Source: Actimicrobium sp035984655
Lineage (GTDB): Bacteria; Pseudomonadota; Gammaproteobacteria; Burkholderiales; Burkholderiaceae_D
Direction of reading: 5' to 3'
Length of the DNA stretch: 64,000 nt
NCBI RefSeq assembly: GCF_035984655.1
Contig: NZ_JAXCHT010000003.1
Location: forward strand, 178,653 to 242,652
The position numbers and the translations under genes were made by a program. Shown one piece after another: positions 34,083 to 42,391 of the stretch. Position 1 is the first letter of the stretch; each line of letters opens with the position of its first letter. The notes under the pieces were generated by a model that made no database searches, was not told the DNA's origin, and saw only the letters and a program-made list of their open reading frames with translations.

Positions 34083-35900
34083 ATGAAATTTCGTTTGAAC
34101 CGCCAGGATCCACTCTTGAAAACCGTCATTCTCATTGTAACTCTCTCGGCACTGTTGTCGGCATGCACTGCCATGTCGCCAGTTGTCACCGCTGCCTATG
34201 CGGCGCCGAGCGACATCTCGCAAATCGCCCTGGCCAGCGATGACGACGACGAAACTGCAGCGGCAAAACAGGCGAATGCTGGTTTGCCATCGGTCGAGTT
34301 GAGCGAAGAATTGTTGTTCAAATTGCTGGCGGCCGAGATCGCATTCCAGCGCGGCGGCTGGCAGGCTGGCTACGTCAACATGCTGGCCGCCGCGCAGGAA
34401 ACCCGTGACCCGCGCCTGGCACGACGCGCAGTTGAAATGGCAATCGCCGCCAAGCAAACGGATGAGGCCCTCGCTGCCACTCGTCTGTGGCGCGCACTCG
34501 CGCCGAAATCGGATGAAGCGACCCAGTATTACCTTGGCTTGATCCTGCTCGGCGATGACCTGTCCGAGGTGCAGGAGGTATTCGAGCAGCGCCTTCGCGA
34601 TGTTCGACCACCGAGCCGCGGGATATTGCTGCTGCAAATTCAACGGCTGCTGTTGCGTGCGAAAGACAAGACTGCCGCATTCAAGGTGATGGAAGCCCTG
34701 GTGGAACCGTATTCCAGCCTGTCTGAAGCCCACATCGCGCTGGCACAGGCCGCCTTTGCAAACAACGACCTTGCACGCGCCCGCAGCGAAGCGGGTATTG
34801 CGATCCGGGCCAAACCGGATTCCGAGATCGCCGAACTGACATTGGCGCAGGTCATGTCCGACAAGAAGGAAGTGGCCCAGTCCCTGCAGGCATTTCTGGC
34901 CAGTTATCCGAAAAGCCGTGAGGTGCGCATCGCCTATGCGCGCCTGCTGATTGAAGAAAATCAATATGCCAAGGCCCGTGCCGAATTTGAAATTCTGCTC
35001 AAATCGCAACCCAAGGATCTGACCACGCTGTTCGCACTTGGCGTGCTCAGCACCCAGACCAATGACATGAAAGGCGCCGAGCAGTATTTGGGGACCTACC
35101 TGAAAGTGCTTGCCGCGCATCCCGAGGAAACCCGCGATCCGGCCCAGGCCTTGCTGCTGCTTGCGCAGATCGCCGAGGAACGCAAGGACACCGGCGCCGC
35201 ACTGGACTACCTGAGCAGGATCGTCCCGGGCGAATCCTGGCTGGGAGCCCAGATCAAACGCGCCCAGCTGATTGCACGTAACGGCAATGTGCCGGCAGCG
35301 CAAAAAATTCTTGCCGGCCTGAGCGTCGACAGCGAGCCTGAAAAAATCCTGCTGATCCAGGCAGAAGCCCAGATCCTGCGCGACGCCAACATGCAGCAGC
35401 AAGCCGATCAGACGATTGAGGCAGGGTTGAAGCATTTCCCGGACAATACCGATCTGCTGTATGACTTTGCAATGGCTGCCGAAAAGGCAGACCGGCTCGA
35501 TACCATGGAAACCGCACTGCGCAAGGTCATCAAATTGGCGCCGTCCAATCAGCACGCCTACAACGCGCTGGGCTACTCATTGGCGGAGCGCAATATCCGG
35601 CTGCCGGAAGCCGTCAAGCTGATCGAGCAGGCGCTGTCGCTGGCGCCGGAGGATCCGTTCATCATGGACAGCATGGGATGGGTGCAGTATCGCCTTGGCA
35701 AATTAAGCGAAGCCGAGGATCTGCTGCGCCGCGCCTATCAATTGCGTCCCGATGCTGAAATCGCCGTACATCTCGGAGAAGTACTGTGGGTACGCGGGCA
35801 GAAGGAAGACGCCCGGAAATTCTGGCGCGATGCGCGCACCAAGGACCCCAAGAACGACACGCTGAAAAATACCTTGACGCGACTTCAGGTGCCGCAGTGA
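34083..35900 (+). CDS. TPR-repeat lipoprotein
   Basis: 605 residues. A signal peptide with lipobox LSAC (C28) marks it as a lipoprotein; an acidic stretch (ASDDDDET) follows, and then about a dozen tetratricopeptide-like helical repeats fill residues 70-600 (for example AYNALGYSLAERNIRLPEAVKLIEQALSLAPEDPF). TPR arrays are protein-docking scaffolds. The stop overlaps the lolB start (GTGA), an order seen in many betaproteobacteria, so it may serve outer-membrane biogenesis together with LolB; this is inferred from context. An Asp/Glu-rich spacer after the lipid anchor may help sort it to the outer membrane. Confidence 0.9.
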   Translation: MKFRLNRQDPLLKTVILIVTLSALLSACTAMSPVVTAAYAAPSDISQIALASDDDDETAAAKQANAGLPSVELSEELLFKLLAAEIAFQRGGWQAGYVNMLAAAQETRDPRLARRAVEMAIAAKQTDEALAATRLWRALAPKSDEATQYYLGLILLGDDLSEVQEVFEQRLRDVRPPSRGILLLQIQRLLLRAKDKTAAFKVMEALVEPYSSLSEAHIALAQAAFANNDLARARSEAGIAIRAKPDSEIAELTLAQVMSDKKEVAQSLQAFLASYPKSREVRIAYARLLIEENQYAKARAEFEILLKSQPKDLTTLFALGVLSTQTNDMKGAEQYLGTYLKVLAAHPEETRDPAQALLLLAQIAEERKDTGAALDYLSRIVPGESWLGAQIKRAQLIARNGNVPAAQKILAGLSVDSEPEKILLIQAEAQILRDANMQQQADQTIEAGLKHFPDNTDLLYDFAMAAEKADRLDTMETALRKVIKLAPSNQHAYNALGYSLAERNIRLPEAVKLIEQALSLAPEDPFIMDSMGWVQYRLGKLSEAEDLLRRAYQLRPDAEIAVHLGEVLWVRGQKEDARKFWRDARTKDPKNDTLKNTLTRLQVPQ

Positions 35901-36514
35901 TCGCACGGCTGGCGCAAGCTGGCTTGTTGCTGTCGTGTCTGCTGACGGGATGTGCGAACCTGGCGCCGCTGTCGTCCGAGCGCCTGGCAAATCAGGCCGG
36001 CCAGACCGCGTTGTCCTCGATTGATCTTGGTGGCCGCCTGTCGGCGCGCTTTCAGGTCGACGGGAAGGACCAGGCCATTCATGGCAGCTTTACGTGGTCG
36101 CAACGCGGTGACCACACGTTTGTCACGTTACTGTCGCCGCTTGGCCAGACCCTGGCAACGATTGATATCGCGCCGGATCAGACTACCTTGATGCAGAGCG
36201 GGAAGGCGCCGCGCAGCGCGGTCAATCCGGATACCCTGGCAATGGATGCGCTCGGCTGGCCGTTACCACTGTCAGGCCTGCGCAACTGGCTGCAGGGACA
36301 GGTTGTCGACGCGGCCGGGCAGCGCACGAATGCCGACCCCAACAATCCGGCGCCGATACGTACCGGTGACGGCTGGCAGCTGCTGTATGCAAATTGGGAT
36401 GCGACCGATCCGGCACTCCCGGTGCATCCCAAGCGCATCGACCTGACACGCACCACGCCACAGGCAGGCGAAGTCGCCATCAGAATCGTCATCGATAGCT
36501 GGCAGCCCGCCTGA
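35897..36514 (+). CDS. lolB: Outer membrane lipoprotein receptor LolB
   Basis: Accepts lipoproteins from LolA and inserts them in the outer membrane. 205 residues starting at GTG 35897, which overlaps the TPR gene stop. The lipobox is LLTGC (C19). The mature part has the LolB fold with ARFQVDGKDQAIHGSFTWSQRG, FVTLLSPLGQTLATI and the RNWLQGQ loop; the C-terminal RIDLTRT and IRIVIDSW are also typical. ispE follows with a one-base overlap (TGATG), an arrangement shared by many proteobacteria. Confidence 0.93.
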   Translation: MIARLAQAGLLLSCLLTGCANLAPLSSERLANQAGQTALSSIDLGGRLSARFQVDGKDQAIHGSFTWSQRGDHTFVTLLSPLGQTLATIDIAPDQTTLMQSGKAPRSAVNPDTLAMDALGWPLPLSGLRNWLQGQVVDAAGQRTNADPNNPAPIRTGDGWQLLYANWDATDPALPVHPKRIDLTRTTPQAGEVAIRIVIDSWQPA

Positions 36515-37359
36515 TGCGCCGGCTGCACGACTGCCCGGCCCCGGCCAAGCTGAATCTTTTCTTGCACGTCACCGGTCGTCGCGCCGATGGCTATCATCTG
36601 TTACAAACCGTCTTCCAGCTGATCGATCGCCAGGATGTGCTGCACTTCGATGTGCGCGACGACGGCATGATCCGGCGCACCTCCGAACTCGCCGGCGTGG
36701 CCCATGACAGCGATCTGGTGGTGCGCGCGGCGCACCTGCTGCAACAGGCAACCGGCAGCGCCCTGGGCGCCGACATCGCGCTCGAGAAGATACTGCCAAT
36801 GGGCGGCGGACTGGGTGGTGGATCATCCGACGCCGCAACCACCCTGATGGCCCTGAACCATCTGTGGCAAACCGGCCTGAGCCGAACGCAGTTGATGGCG
36901 CTGGGCCTGCAACTGGGTGCGGATATCCCGTTCTTCCTGTTCGGCGCCAATGCCTTTGCCGAAGGGGTGGGCGAGCGTTTGATCGAAGTTCAGACGACCG
37001 ATCAATGGTTCGTCATCATCGAACCCGGCGTGTCGATTCCCACGGCAGCAATATTCACATCTTCTGAATTGACAAGGGATACGAAACCCGTCAAACTGCT
37101 GGACTTTTCCGGGGCTCAGAAAAATTTCGGGAAAAATGATTTGCAAGCAGTGGCTGAACGCGCTTTTCCAGTCGTCGCCGAGGCCGTCAAATGGCTGGCG
37201 CAATATGGTGCGGCGAAAATGACAGGATCAGGCGCATGTGTATTTTGTTCTTTCGAATCGAAGGAACAGGCTGATGCGGTACTTGAAAAAGTGCCGCCAC
37301 GCTGGAAAGCATGGACAGCCCGAACCTTGCATCGACATCCGATGGCCCGGTTGCAATAA
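36514..37359 (+). CDS. ispE: 4-(cytidine 5'-diphospho)-2-C-methyl-D-erythritol kinase
   Basis: GHMP-family kinase of the MEP isoprenoid pathway; phosphorylates CDP-methylerythritol. 281 residues with the substrate motif PAPAKLNLFLHVTGRRADGYHLL at the N-terminus, the ATP loop PMGGGLGGGSSDAA (about 95-108) and the C-terminal motif AKMTGSGACVF. Normal length. It ends the TPR-lolB-ispE operon, followed by tRNA-Gln and prs, the classic proteobacterial order. Confidence 0.97.
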   Translation: MRRLHDCPAPAKLNLFLHVTGRRADGYHLLQTVFQLIDRQDVLHFDVRDDGMIRRTSELAGVAHDSDLVVRAAHLLQQATGSALGADIALEKILPMGGGLGGGSSDAATTLMALNHLWQTGLSRTQLMALGLQLGADIPFFLFGANAFAEGVGERLIEVQTTDQWFVIIEPGVSIPTAAIFTSSELTRDTKPVKLLDFSGAQKNFGKNDLQAVAERAFPVVAEAVKWLAQYGAAKMTGSGACVFCSFESKEQADAVLEKVPPRWKAWTARTLHRHPMARLQ

Positions 37360-37436
37360 TCAACATCAAAAGTTTTTTTGGCGTTGCATGGAACGCGAAG
37401 CAGAGCGAAAATGCGGCGGCAAAACCAAAGTTGCGT

Positions 37437-37513
37437 AGGGGAATCGCCAAGCCGGTTAAGGCACTGGATTTTGATTCCAGCATTCGAAGGTTCGAATCCT
37501 TCTTCCCCTGCCA
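37437..37513 (+). tRNA. tRNA-Gln (anticodon TTG)
   Basis: Full cloverleaf, 77 nt with the CCA encoded. Acceptor AGGGGAA (37437-37443) pairs with TTCCCCT (37503-37509), then discriminator G and CCA (37511-37513). The anticodon stem CTGGA / TCCAG encloses loop TTTTGAT, giving anticodon TTG for Gln codons CAA (and CAG by wobble). The T arm is GAAGG-TTCGAAT-CCTTC. It lies between ispE and prs, the usual location in proteobacteria. Confidence 0.97.
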
Positions 37514-37549
37514 TTAAATCTGTCATGTCCTACAACTACCAATGAGAAG

Positions 37550-37590
37550 GCCGCCAGCGCAAGACTGAAATGTCTGGCTCTGGCGGTTTT
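37550..37590 (+). terminator. Terminator after tRNA-Gln
   Basis: CCGCCAG (37551-37557) pairs with CTGGCGG (37580-37586), with an inner AGAC/GTCT stem and a closing TTTT at 37587-37590. It probably ends the tRNA transcript 59 bp before prs. Confidence 0.65.
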
Positions 37591-37648
37591 CACATTTGCC
37601 TCAAGACTTGCTTTTTTATTCACTAACGATTGCTTCCAGGGACCCCCA

Positions 37649-38599
37649 ATGGCGCTCGATAACCTGATGGTTTTTACCGGTAATGCCAATCCGGATCTGG
37701 CGGCAGGCGTCGCGAAGCAACTCGGCATTGCGCTCGGCAAGGCGGTTGTTTCAAAATTCTCGGACGGCGAAATCGTCGTTGAAATCAACGAGAACGTGCG
37801 CGGCAAGGACGTCTTCGTGTTGCAGTCGACCTGTGCACCGACCAATGACAACCTGATGGAATTGATATTGATGGTCGATGCGCTCAAGCGTGCTTCGGCC
37901 GGTCGCATCACCGCTGCCATCCCGTATTTCGGTTATGCCCGCCAGGATCGTCGGCCGCGCTCGGCACGGGTGGCGATTTCGGCCAAGGTCGTGGCCAACA
38001 TGCTGCAGGAAGTCGGCGTCGAACGGGTCCTGATCATGGATTTGCATGCCGACCAGATTCAGGGTTTCTTTGATATCCCGGTCGACAATATCTACGCGTC
38101 GCCGATCTTGCTGTCGGATCTGGTCGCCAAGAATTACGATGACCTGCTGGTCGTGTCGCCCGATGTGGGTGGCGTTGTGCGCGCTCGGGCGCTGGCCAAA
38201 CGCCTCGACTGCGACCTGGCGATCATCGACAAGCGCCGCCCGAAGGCCAATGTTTCCGAAGTGATGAACATCATCGGGGAAGTCGAAGGCCGCAATTGCG
38301 TGATCATGGATGACATGGTCGACACTGCCGGCACCCTCGTCAAGGCGGCCGAAGTTCTGAAGGACCGTGGCGCCAAGAAAGTCATTGCCTACTGTACGCA
38401 TCCTGTTCTGTCGGGTCCGGCCATTGAGCGCATCGCCAACTCGACCCTCGATGAACTGGTTGTCATCGACACCATCCCGTTGTCTGCTGCGGCCATGGCC
38501 TGCAGCAAAATTCGTCAACTGAGCTGCGCGGAATTGCTGGCCGAGACATTCAAGCGCATCAGTACCGGCGACTCGGTGATGTCACTGTTCGCCGACTGA
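37649..38599 (+). CDS. prs: Ribose-phosphate pyrophosphokinase
   Basis: Makes PRPP from ribose 5-phosphate and ATP for nucleotide, His and Trp synthesis. 316 residues, the standard length. Motifs: KFSDGEIVVEINENVRGKDVF, PYFGYARQDR, the catalytic flexible region SARVAISAKV, metal site DLHADQIQGFF and the PRPP loop VIMDDMVDTAGTL. It is flanked by tRNA-Gln and rplY as in most betaproteobacteria and separated from rplY by a terminator at 38642. Confidence 0.98.
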   Translation: MALDNLMVFTGNANPDLAAGVAKQLGIALGKAVVSKFSDGEIVVEINENVRGKDVFVLQSTCAPTNDNLMELILMVDALKRASAGRITAAIPYFGYARQDRRPRSARVAISAKVVANMLQEVGVERVLIMDLHADQIQGFFDIPVDNIYASPILLSDLVAKNYDDLLVVSPDVGGVVRARALAKRLDCDLAIIDKRRPKANVSEVMNIIGEVEGRNCVIMDDMVDTAGTLVKAAEVLKDRGAKKVIAYCTHPVLSGPAIERIANSTLDELVVIDTIPLSAAAMACSKIRQLSCAELLAETFKRISTGDSVMSLFAD

Positions 38600-38641
38600 T
38601 CGGAACAAGATTTTCGGGACACGCATTGTGTCCACATTTTG

Positions 38642-38664
38642 AATCCCCTGGTCGCGGGGGATTT
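38642..38664 (+). terminator. Terminator after prs
   Basis: AATCCCC (38642-38648) pairs with GGGGATT (38657-38663) and runs into TTTT (38662-38665). It lies 43 bp past the prs stop. Confidence 0.6.
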
Positions 38665-38669
38665 TCACC

Positions 38670-38688
38670 GCAGGGCAATACGCCCTGC
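38670..38688 (+). promoter_or_regulatory. Leader hairpin before rplY
   Basis: Perfect 7-bp stem GCAGGGC (38670-38676) / GCCCTGC (38682-38688) with loop AATAC, placed only 7 bp before the rplY Shine-Dalgarno GGAG (38696-38699). It has no T-tract, so it is not a second terminator; it could influence rplY translation or mRNA stability. Confidence 0.45.
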
Positions 38689-38705
38689 AATATTTGGAGT
38701 TCTAA

Positions 38706-39350
38706 ATGAAAGTTATCGCATTTGCACGCACAGCACTGGGGACCGGAGCGAGCCGCCGCCAGCGCATTGCAGGCCAAACCCCGGGTATCGTCTACGGTGG
38801 TACGACTGCTCCACTGAACATCAGCCTCGATCACAACGCGCTGTATCACGCGCTGAAGAAAGAGACATTCCACTCATCGATTCTTGATCTTGAAATCGAC
38901 GGCAAAGCAGAAAAAGTCCTGCTGCGCGACTTCCAGGTCCACGCATTCAAACAGCTGGTCTTGCATGTCGACTTCCAGCGCGTCGATGCGACCCACAAGA
39001 TCCACGTCAAGGTGCCGCTGCACTTCATCAACGCCGATGTGTCGCCTGCGGTCAAGCTGTCGGCCGGCATCATCAGCCACGTGCTGAGCGAATTGGACAT
39101 CACCTGCCTGCCAGCAGACCTGCCTGAATTCCTGACCGTTGATCTGGCGGCTCTCGAAATCGGCGGCTCGATCCATCTGGCCGACATCGCGTTGCCAAAA
39201 GGCGTGACCGCCGTGATCCACGGTGGCGAAGACAACCCGACCATCGCAGCAGCATCGATCCCGGCTGGCAAAGTTGAAGAAGCTGCCGATGCAGCAGCTG
39301 CCGCCGCTCAGGCAGCAGCAAATGCGCCAGCGCCTGTCGAGAAGAAGTAA
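38706..39350 (+). CDS. rplY: 50S ribosomal protein L25 (Ctc/TL5 form)
   Basis: 214-residue long form of L25, which binds 5S rRNA in the central protuberance. The N-terminal L25 domain (about 1-95; KVIAFARTALGTGASRRQRIAGQTPGIVYGG) is followed by the TL5/Ctc beta-domain (about 95-190; DITCLPADLPEFLTVDLAALEIGGSIHLADI), and a low-complexity Ala/Pro tail ends in VEKK. The clear Shine-Dalgarno GGAG sets the start at 38706. A strong terminator follows at 39384. The hairpin in the leader may be regulatory. Confidence 0.97.
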   Translation: MKVIAFARTALGTGASRRQRIAGQTPGIVYGGTTAPLNISLDHNALYHALKKETFHSSILDLEIDGKAEKVLLRDFQVHAFKQLVLHVDFQRVDATHKIHVKVPLHFINADVSPAVKLSAGIISHVLSELDITCLPADLPEFLTVDLAALEIGGSIHLADIALPKGVTAVIHGGEDNPTIAAASIPAGKVEEAADAAAAAAQAAANAPAPVEKK

Positions 39351-39383
39351 TTCTGAACCGGACCGCAAGCCGGTCTGGCCAGT

Positions 39384-39414
39384 AAAAAGCCCGTCCTTTG
39401 CGACGGGCTTTTTT
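39384..39414 (+). terminator. Terminator after rplY
   Basis: 11-bp stem AAAAGCCCGTC (39385-39395) / GACGGGCTTTT (39402-39412) with loop CTTTGC and a T-run to 39414. Textbook intrinsic terminator 34 bp after the rplY stop. Confidence 0.9.
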
Positions 39415-39467
39415 GTGGCCCAGGCTGAAGCCGGTCATACTCTTGCTTTTCCAATGCCCGCACAACT

Positions 39468-40055
39468 ATGGCCATTCGCCTGATCGTCGGTCTCGGCAAT
39501 CCCGGACCGGAATACGAACAAACCCGTCACAATGCCGGCTTCTGGCTGGTGGACAATCTGGCCAACGGCATCGCCCGCTGCCAGCTCGCGCGCGAAACGC
39601 GCTTCAATGCCCTCGCCGCCAGGGCGGCGATTGGCGGGCATGAAATCTGGCTGCTCGAACCACAAACGTTCATGAATCGCTCCGGCGGATCAGTCGGTGC
39701 GCTGGTGCGTTTTTACAAGATTGCCGCAGATGAGGTCCTGGTAGTGCATGACGAACTCGATCTGGCGCCGGGCATCGCGCGCCTCAAGAAAGGCGGCTCT
39801 TCGGGCGGACACAACGGGCTGAAAGACATCACTGCCGCACTCGGCACGCAGGATTACTGGCGGCTGCGGCTGGGTATCGGTCATCCGCGCACGCAAGCGT
39901 CCCAGCAGAATGTCGCCGACTATGTGCTGCACCGCCCGCGCAAGGAAGAACAGCCGCTGCTGGACGAGGCGATTTCCAGCAGCATCGAGATCATTCCCAT
40001 GCTGTGCGACGGCAAATTTGAAGCGGCAACGATGAAACTGCACACGGCCAAATGA
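39468..40055 (+). CDS. pth: Peptidyl-tRNA hydrolase
   Basis: Releases tRNA from peptidyl-tRNA that drops off ribosomes. 195 residues: the N-terminal VGLGNPGPEYEQTRHNAGFWLVD holds the catalytic His (H22, numbering from Met), and FMNRSGGSV, VVHDELDLAPG and KKGGSSGGHNGLKDI are conserved substrate-binding motifs. Normal length. It is separated from rplY by a terminator, and its stop overlaps the patatin-like gene (ATGA). Confidence 0.97.
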   Translation: MAIRLIVGLGNPGPEYEQTRHNAGFWLVDNLANGIARCQLARETRFNALAARAAIGGHEIWLLEPQTFMNRSGGSVGALVRFYKIAADEVLVVHDELDLAPGIARLKKGGSSGGHNGLKDITAALGTQDYWRLRLGIGHPRTQASQQNVADYVLHRPRKEEQPLLDEAISSSIEIIPMLCDGKFEAATMKLHTAK

Positions 40056-41149
40056 CGATTTCCACGGATGCTGCACTAACCATACACGCCGGACCAAAAG
40101 CGCTGGCACACCTGCGGCGGCAGGGACTGCAACCGCACGACATCGCCGTCATCGCCGGCGCCGCAGGCGGGCCAAAAGGACTCATCCTGCAGGCCCTCGA
40201 CCAATGGTTGTTTGGCGACTGGCTGCCGCAGGCGCCGCGCCAGCGCACCCTGATTGGCGCCTCAATTGGCGCATGGCGCATGGCGGCGGCATGCCACGAC
40301 GACCCGGTGGCGGCGTTCCAGCGTCTGGGTGACCTGTACTGCGAACAGCGCTATGGCAAAAAACCGACCCCGCAGCAGGTGGCGGTGGTGTGCAAGAAAA
40401 TCCTGCAGGATTTTGTCGGCGGACATGAGCACGAGATCGTCAACCATGCGCATCATCACCTGCAGATTCTCGTCTCGCGCGGGCGCGGCCTGCTGGCGAA
40501 TCCGGCGCACCGCGCCGGCACCCTGGCCGGCTTTGCGGCCGCTACCTTTGCCAACCTGGTCTCGCGCGACCGACTGGCGCGACATCTTGAGCGCCTCGTG
40601 ATTGGCGATCCGCGCGGCGTCGCACCATGGCTCACCACCCGCTTCGATCGGTTCCAGACGGATTTCGCGCCCTTAATGACAGACAATCTGGCGACGGCAC
40701 TGCTGGCGTCCGGCACGCTGCCATTCATCATGCCGCCGGTCACCGCGATTGCGCATGCCCCACCGGGAACCTACTGGGACGGCGGCCTGATCGACTACCA
40801 TCTGGCGCTGCCCTATGCCCGCCTGCCAGAGGGGCTGGTGCTGTATCCGCATTTCACCGACCACATCGTGCCGGGCTGGCTCGACAAACCATTGCGCTGG
40901 CGGCGTGCCGCCAACGGCAAGCAGCGCGACTGGCTGGATAACGTCATTCTCATCACGCCGTCCCGCAGTTTTTTGCAGCCGCTGCCACGCGGCAAACTAC
41001 CGGACCGCAGTGACTTCATGCATTACGGACTGGATCACGATCGCCGCATCCGCAACTGGCGCGAGGCAATCGGGCAAGGGCAGCGATTGCGCGATGCGTT
41101 CGCGGCATTCGTCCGGCAACCGGATATCAACCTCGTGCAACCGTTCTAA
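40052..41149 (+). CDS. Patatin-like phospholipase family protein
   Basis: 365-residue Ser-Asp dyad hydrolase. The oxyanion loop is AGAAGGPKG, the nucleophile lies in GASIGAW (G-x-S-x-G) and the catalytic Asp in WDGGLIDYH (DGG motif), the order required for patatins. No signal peptide is seen, so it is probably cytoplasmic or membrane-associated and may act on phospholipids or acyl esters. It shares ATGA with pth, which suggests coupled expression although no functional link is known. ychF follows after 67 bp. Confidence 0.85.
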   Translation: MTISTDAALTIHAGPKALAHLRRQGLQPHDIAVIAGAAGGPKGLILQALDQWLFGDWLPQAPRQRTLIGASIGAWRMAAACHDDPVAAFQRLGDLYCEQRYGKKPTPQQVAVVCKKILQDFVGGHEHEIVNHAHHHLQILVSRGRGLLANPAHRAGTLAGFAAATFANLVSRDRLARHLERLVIGDPRGVAPWLTTRFDRFQTDFAPLMTDNLATALLASGTLPFIMPPVTAIAHAPPGTYWDGGLIDYHLALPYARLPEGLVLYPHFTDHIVPGWLDKPLRWRRAANGKQRDWLDNVILITPSRSFLQPLPRGKLPDRSDFMHYGLDHDRRIRNWREAIGQGQRLRDAFAAFVRQPDINLVQPF

Positions 41150-41216
41150 TTCGGGCGGCGCCGCCACGCTACGGTAAAATAGCGACCACCATTTCATCCC
41201 CAGCAAAGTTCCTATC

Positions 41217-42308
41217 ATGAGTCTCAAATGCGGCATCGTCGGCTTGCCCAACGTCGGCAAATCCACCCTCTTCAACGCGCTGACCAAGGCCGGCATCCCG
41301 GCTGAAAATTATCCGTTCTGCACCATCGAGCCCAACGTCGGCATGGTCGAGGTGCCGGACCCGCGCCTGACTGCGTTGTCCGAGGTCGTCAAGCCGCAGC
41401 GCATCGTGCCGACCACGGTCGAGTTTGTCGACATCGCCGGGCTGGTGGCCGGCGCCTCCAAGGGCGAAGGCCTGGGCAACCAGTTCCTCGCACATATTCG
41501 CGAAACCGATGCGATCGTCAACGTGGTGCGCTGTTTTGAAGACGACAATGTCATTCACGTCGCGGGACGCATCAACCCGCTGGATGACATCGAAGTGATC
41601 CAGACCGAATTGGCGCTGGCCGACATGAGCGCGGTCGAAAAGGCCATCCATCGCGAGAGCAAGAAAGCCCGCTCCGGCGACAAGGACGCAGCCAAGCTGG
41701 TCACCATCCTGGAGCGCATCATGCCGCAACTGGATCAGGCCCAGCCGGTGCGCGCGATGGGACTCGATGCCGAGGAAATGGAACTGATCAAGCCGCTGTG
41801 CCTGATCACCGCCAAGCCGGCCATGTATGTGGGTAACGTCTCCGACACCGGATTCACCAACAACCCGCTGCTCGACCAGCTCAATGCCTATGCCAAGAAA
41901 CAGAACGCTCCGGTGGTGGCCATTTGCGCCGCGATCGAATCCGAGATTTCGGATCTCGACGATGCCGACAAGGCCGAATTCCTGGCCGACATGGGCATGG
42001 CCGAGCCCGGCCTGGACCGGTTGATCCGTGCCGCGTATTCGCTGCTGGGCCTGCAGACGTACTTCACCGCCGGCGTCAAGGAAGTGCGCGCCTGGACCAT
42101 TCATGTTGGCGACACGGCGCCGCAGGCTGCCGGTGTCATTCACACGGATTTCGAACGCGGCTTCATCCGCGCCCAGACCATCGCTTACGATGACTTCATT
42201 GGATTCAAGGGTGAAGCCGGCGCCAAGGATGCCGGCAAGATGCGCGCCGAGGGCAAGGAATACGTGGTCAAGGATGGCGACGTATTGAACTTCCTGTTCA
42301 ACGTCTGA
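41217..42308 (+). CDS. ychF: Redox-regulated ATPase YchF (OLA1 family)
   Basis: 363-residue Obg-like P-loop protein that hydrolyses ATP rather than GTP and binds ribosomes; a translational quality factor linked to oxidative stress. Motifs: G1 GLPNVGKST at 8-16, the switch region TIEPNVGMVEVPD, DIAGLVAGASKGEGLGNQFL and the altered G4 of the family, where the usual NKxD is absent (TAKPAMYVGN), which explains ATP preference. A coiled-coil insertion (HRESKKARSGDKDA) and the C-terminal TGS domain (FERGFIRAQTI) are present. Often next to pth, as here. Confidence 0.97.
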   Translation: MSLKCGIVGLPNVGKSTLFNALTKAGIPAENYPFCTIEPNVGMVEVPDPRLTALSEVVKPQRIVPTTVEFVDIAGLVAGASKGEGLGNQFLAHIRETDAIVNVVRCFEDDNVIHVAGRINPLDDIEVIQTELALADMSAVEKAIHRESKKARSGDKDAAKLVTILERIMPQLDQAQPVRAMGLDAEEMELIKPLCLITAKPAMYVGNVSDTGFTNNPLLDQLNAYAKKQNAPVVAICAAIESEISDLDDADKAEFLADMGMAEPGLDRLIRAAYSLLGLQTYFTAGVKEVRAWTIHVGDTAPQAAGVIHTDFERGFIRAQTIAYDDFIGFKGEAGAKDAGKMRAEGKEYVVKDGDVLNFLFNV

Positions 42309-42328
42309 CTTTTCGGTTCAACGCTGAC

Positions 42329-42355
42329 ATCCCGCCCGATCGGCGGGATTTTTTT
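42329..42355 (+). terminator. Terminator after ychF
   Basis: ATCCCGCC (42329-42336) pairs with GGCGGGAT (42342-42349), followed by seven T (42349-42355). It lies 21 bp after ychF and 37 bp before the convergent HDOD gene end. Confidence 0.85.
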
Positions 42356-42391
42356 CGCCCAAGCGCGTGGCCGGCGCAGCCGCCCGGCGGA

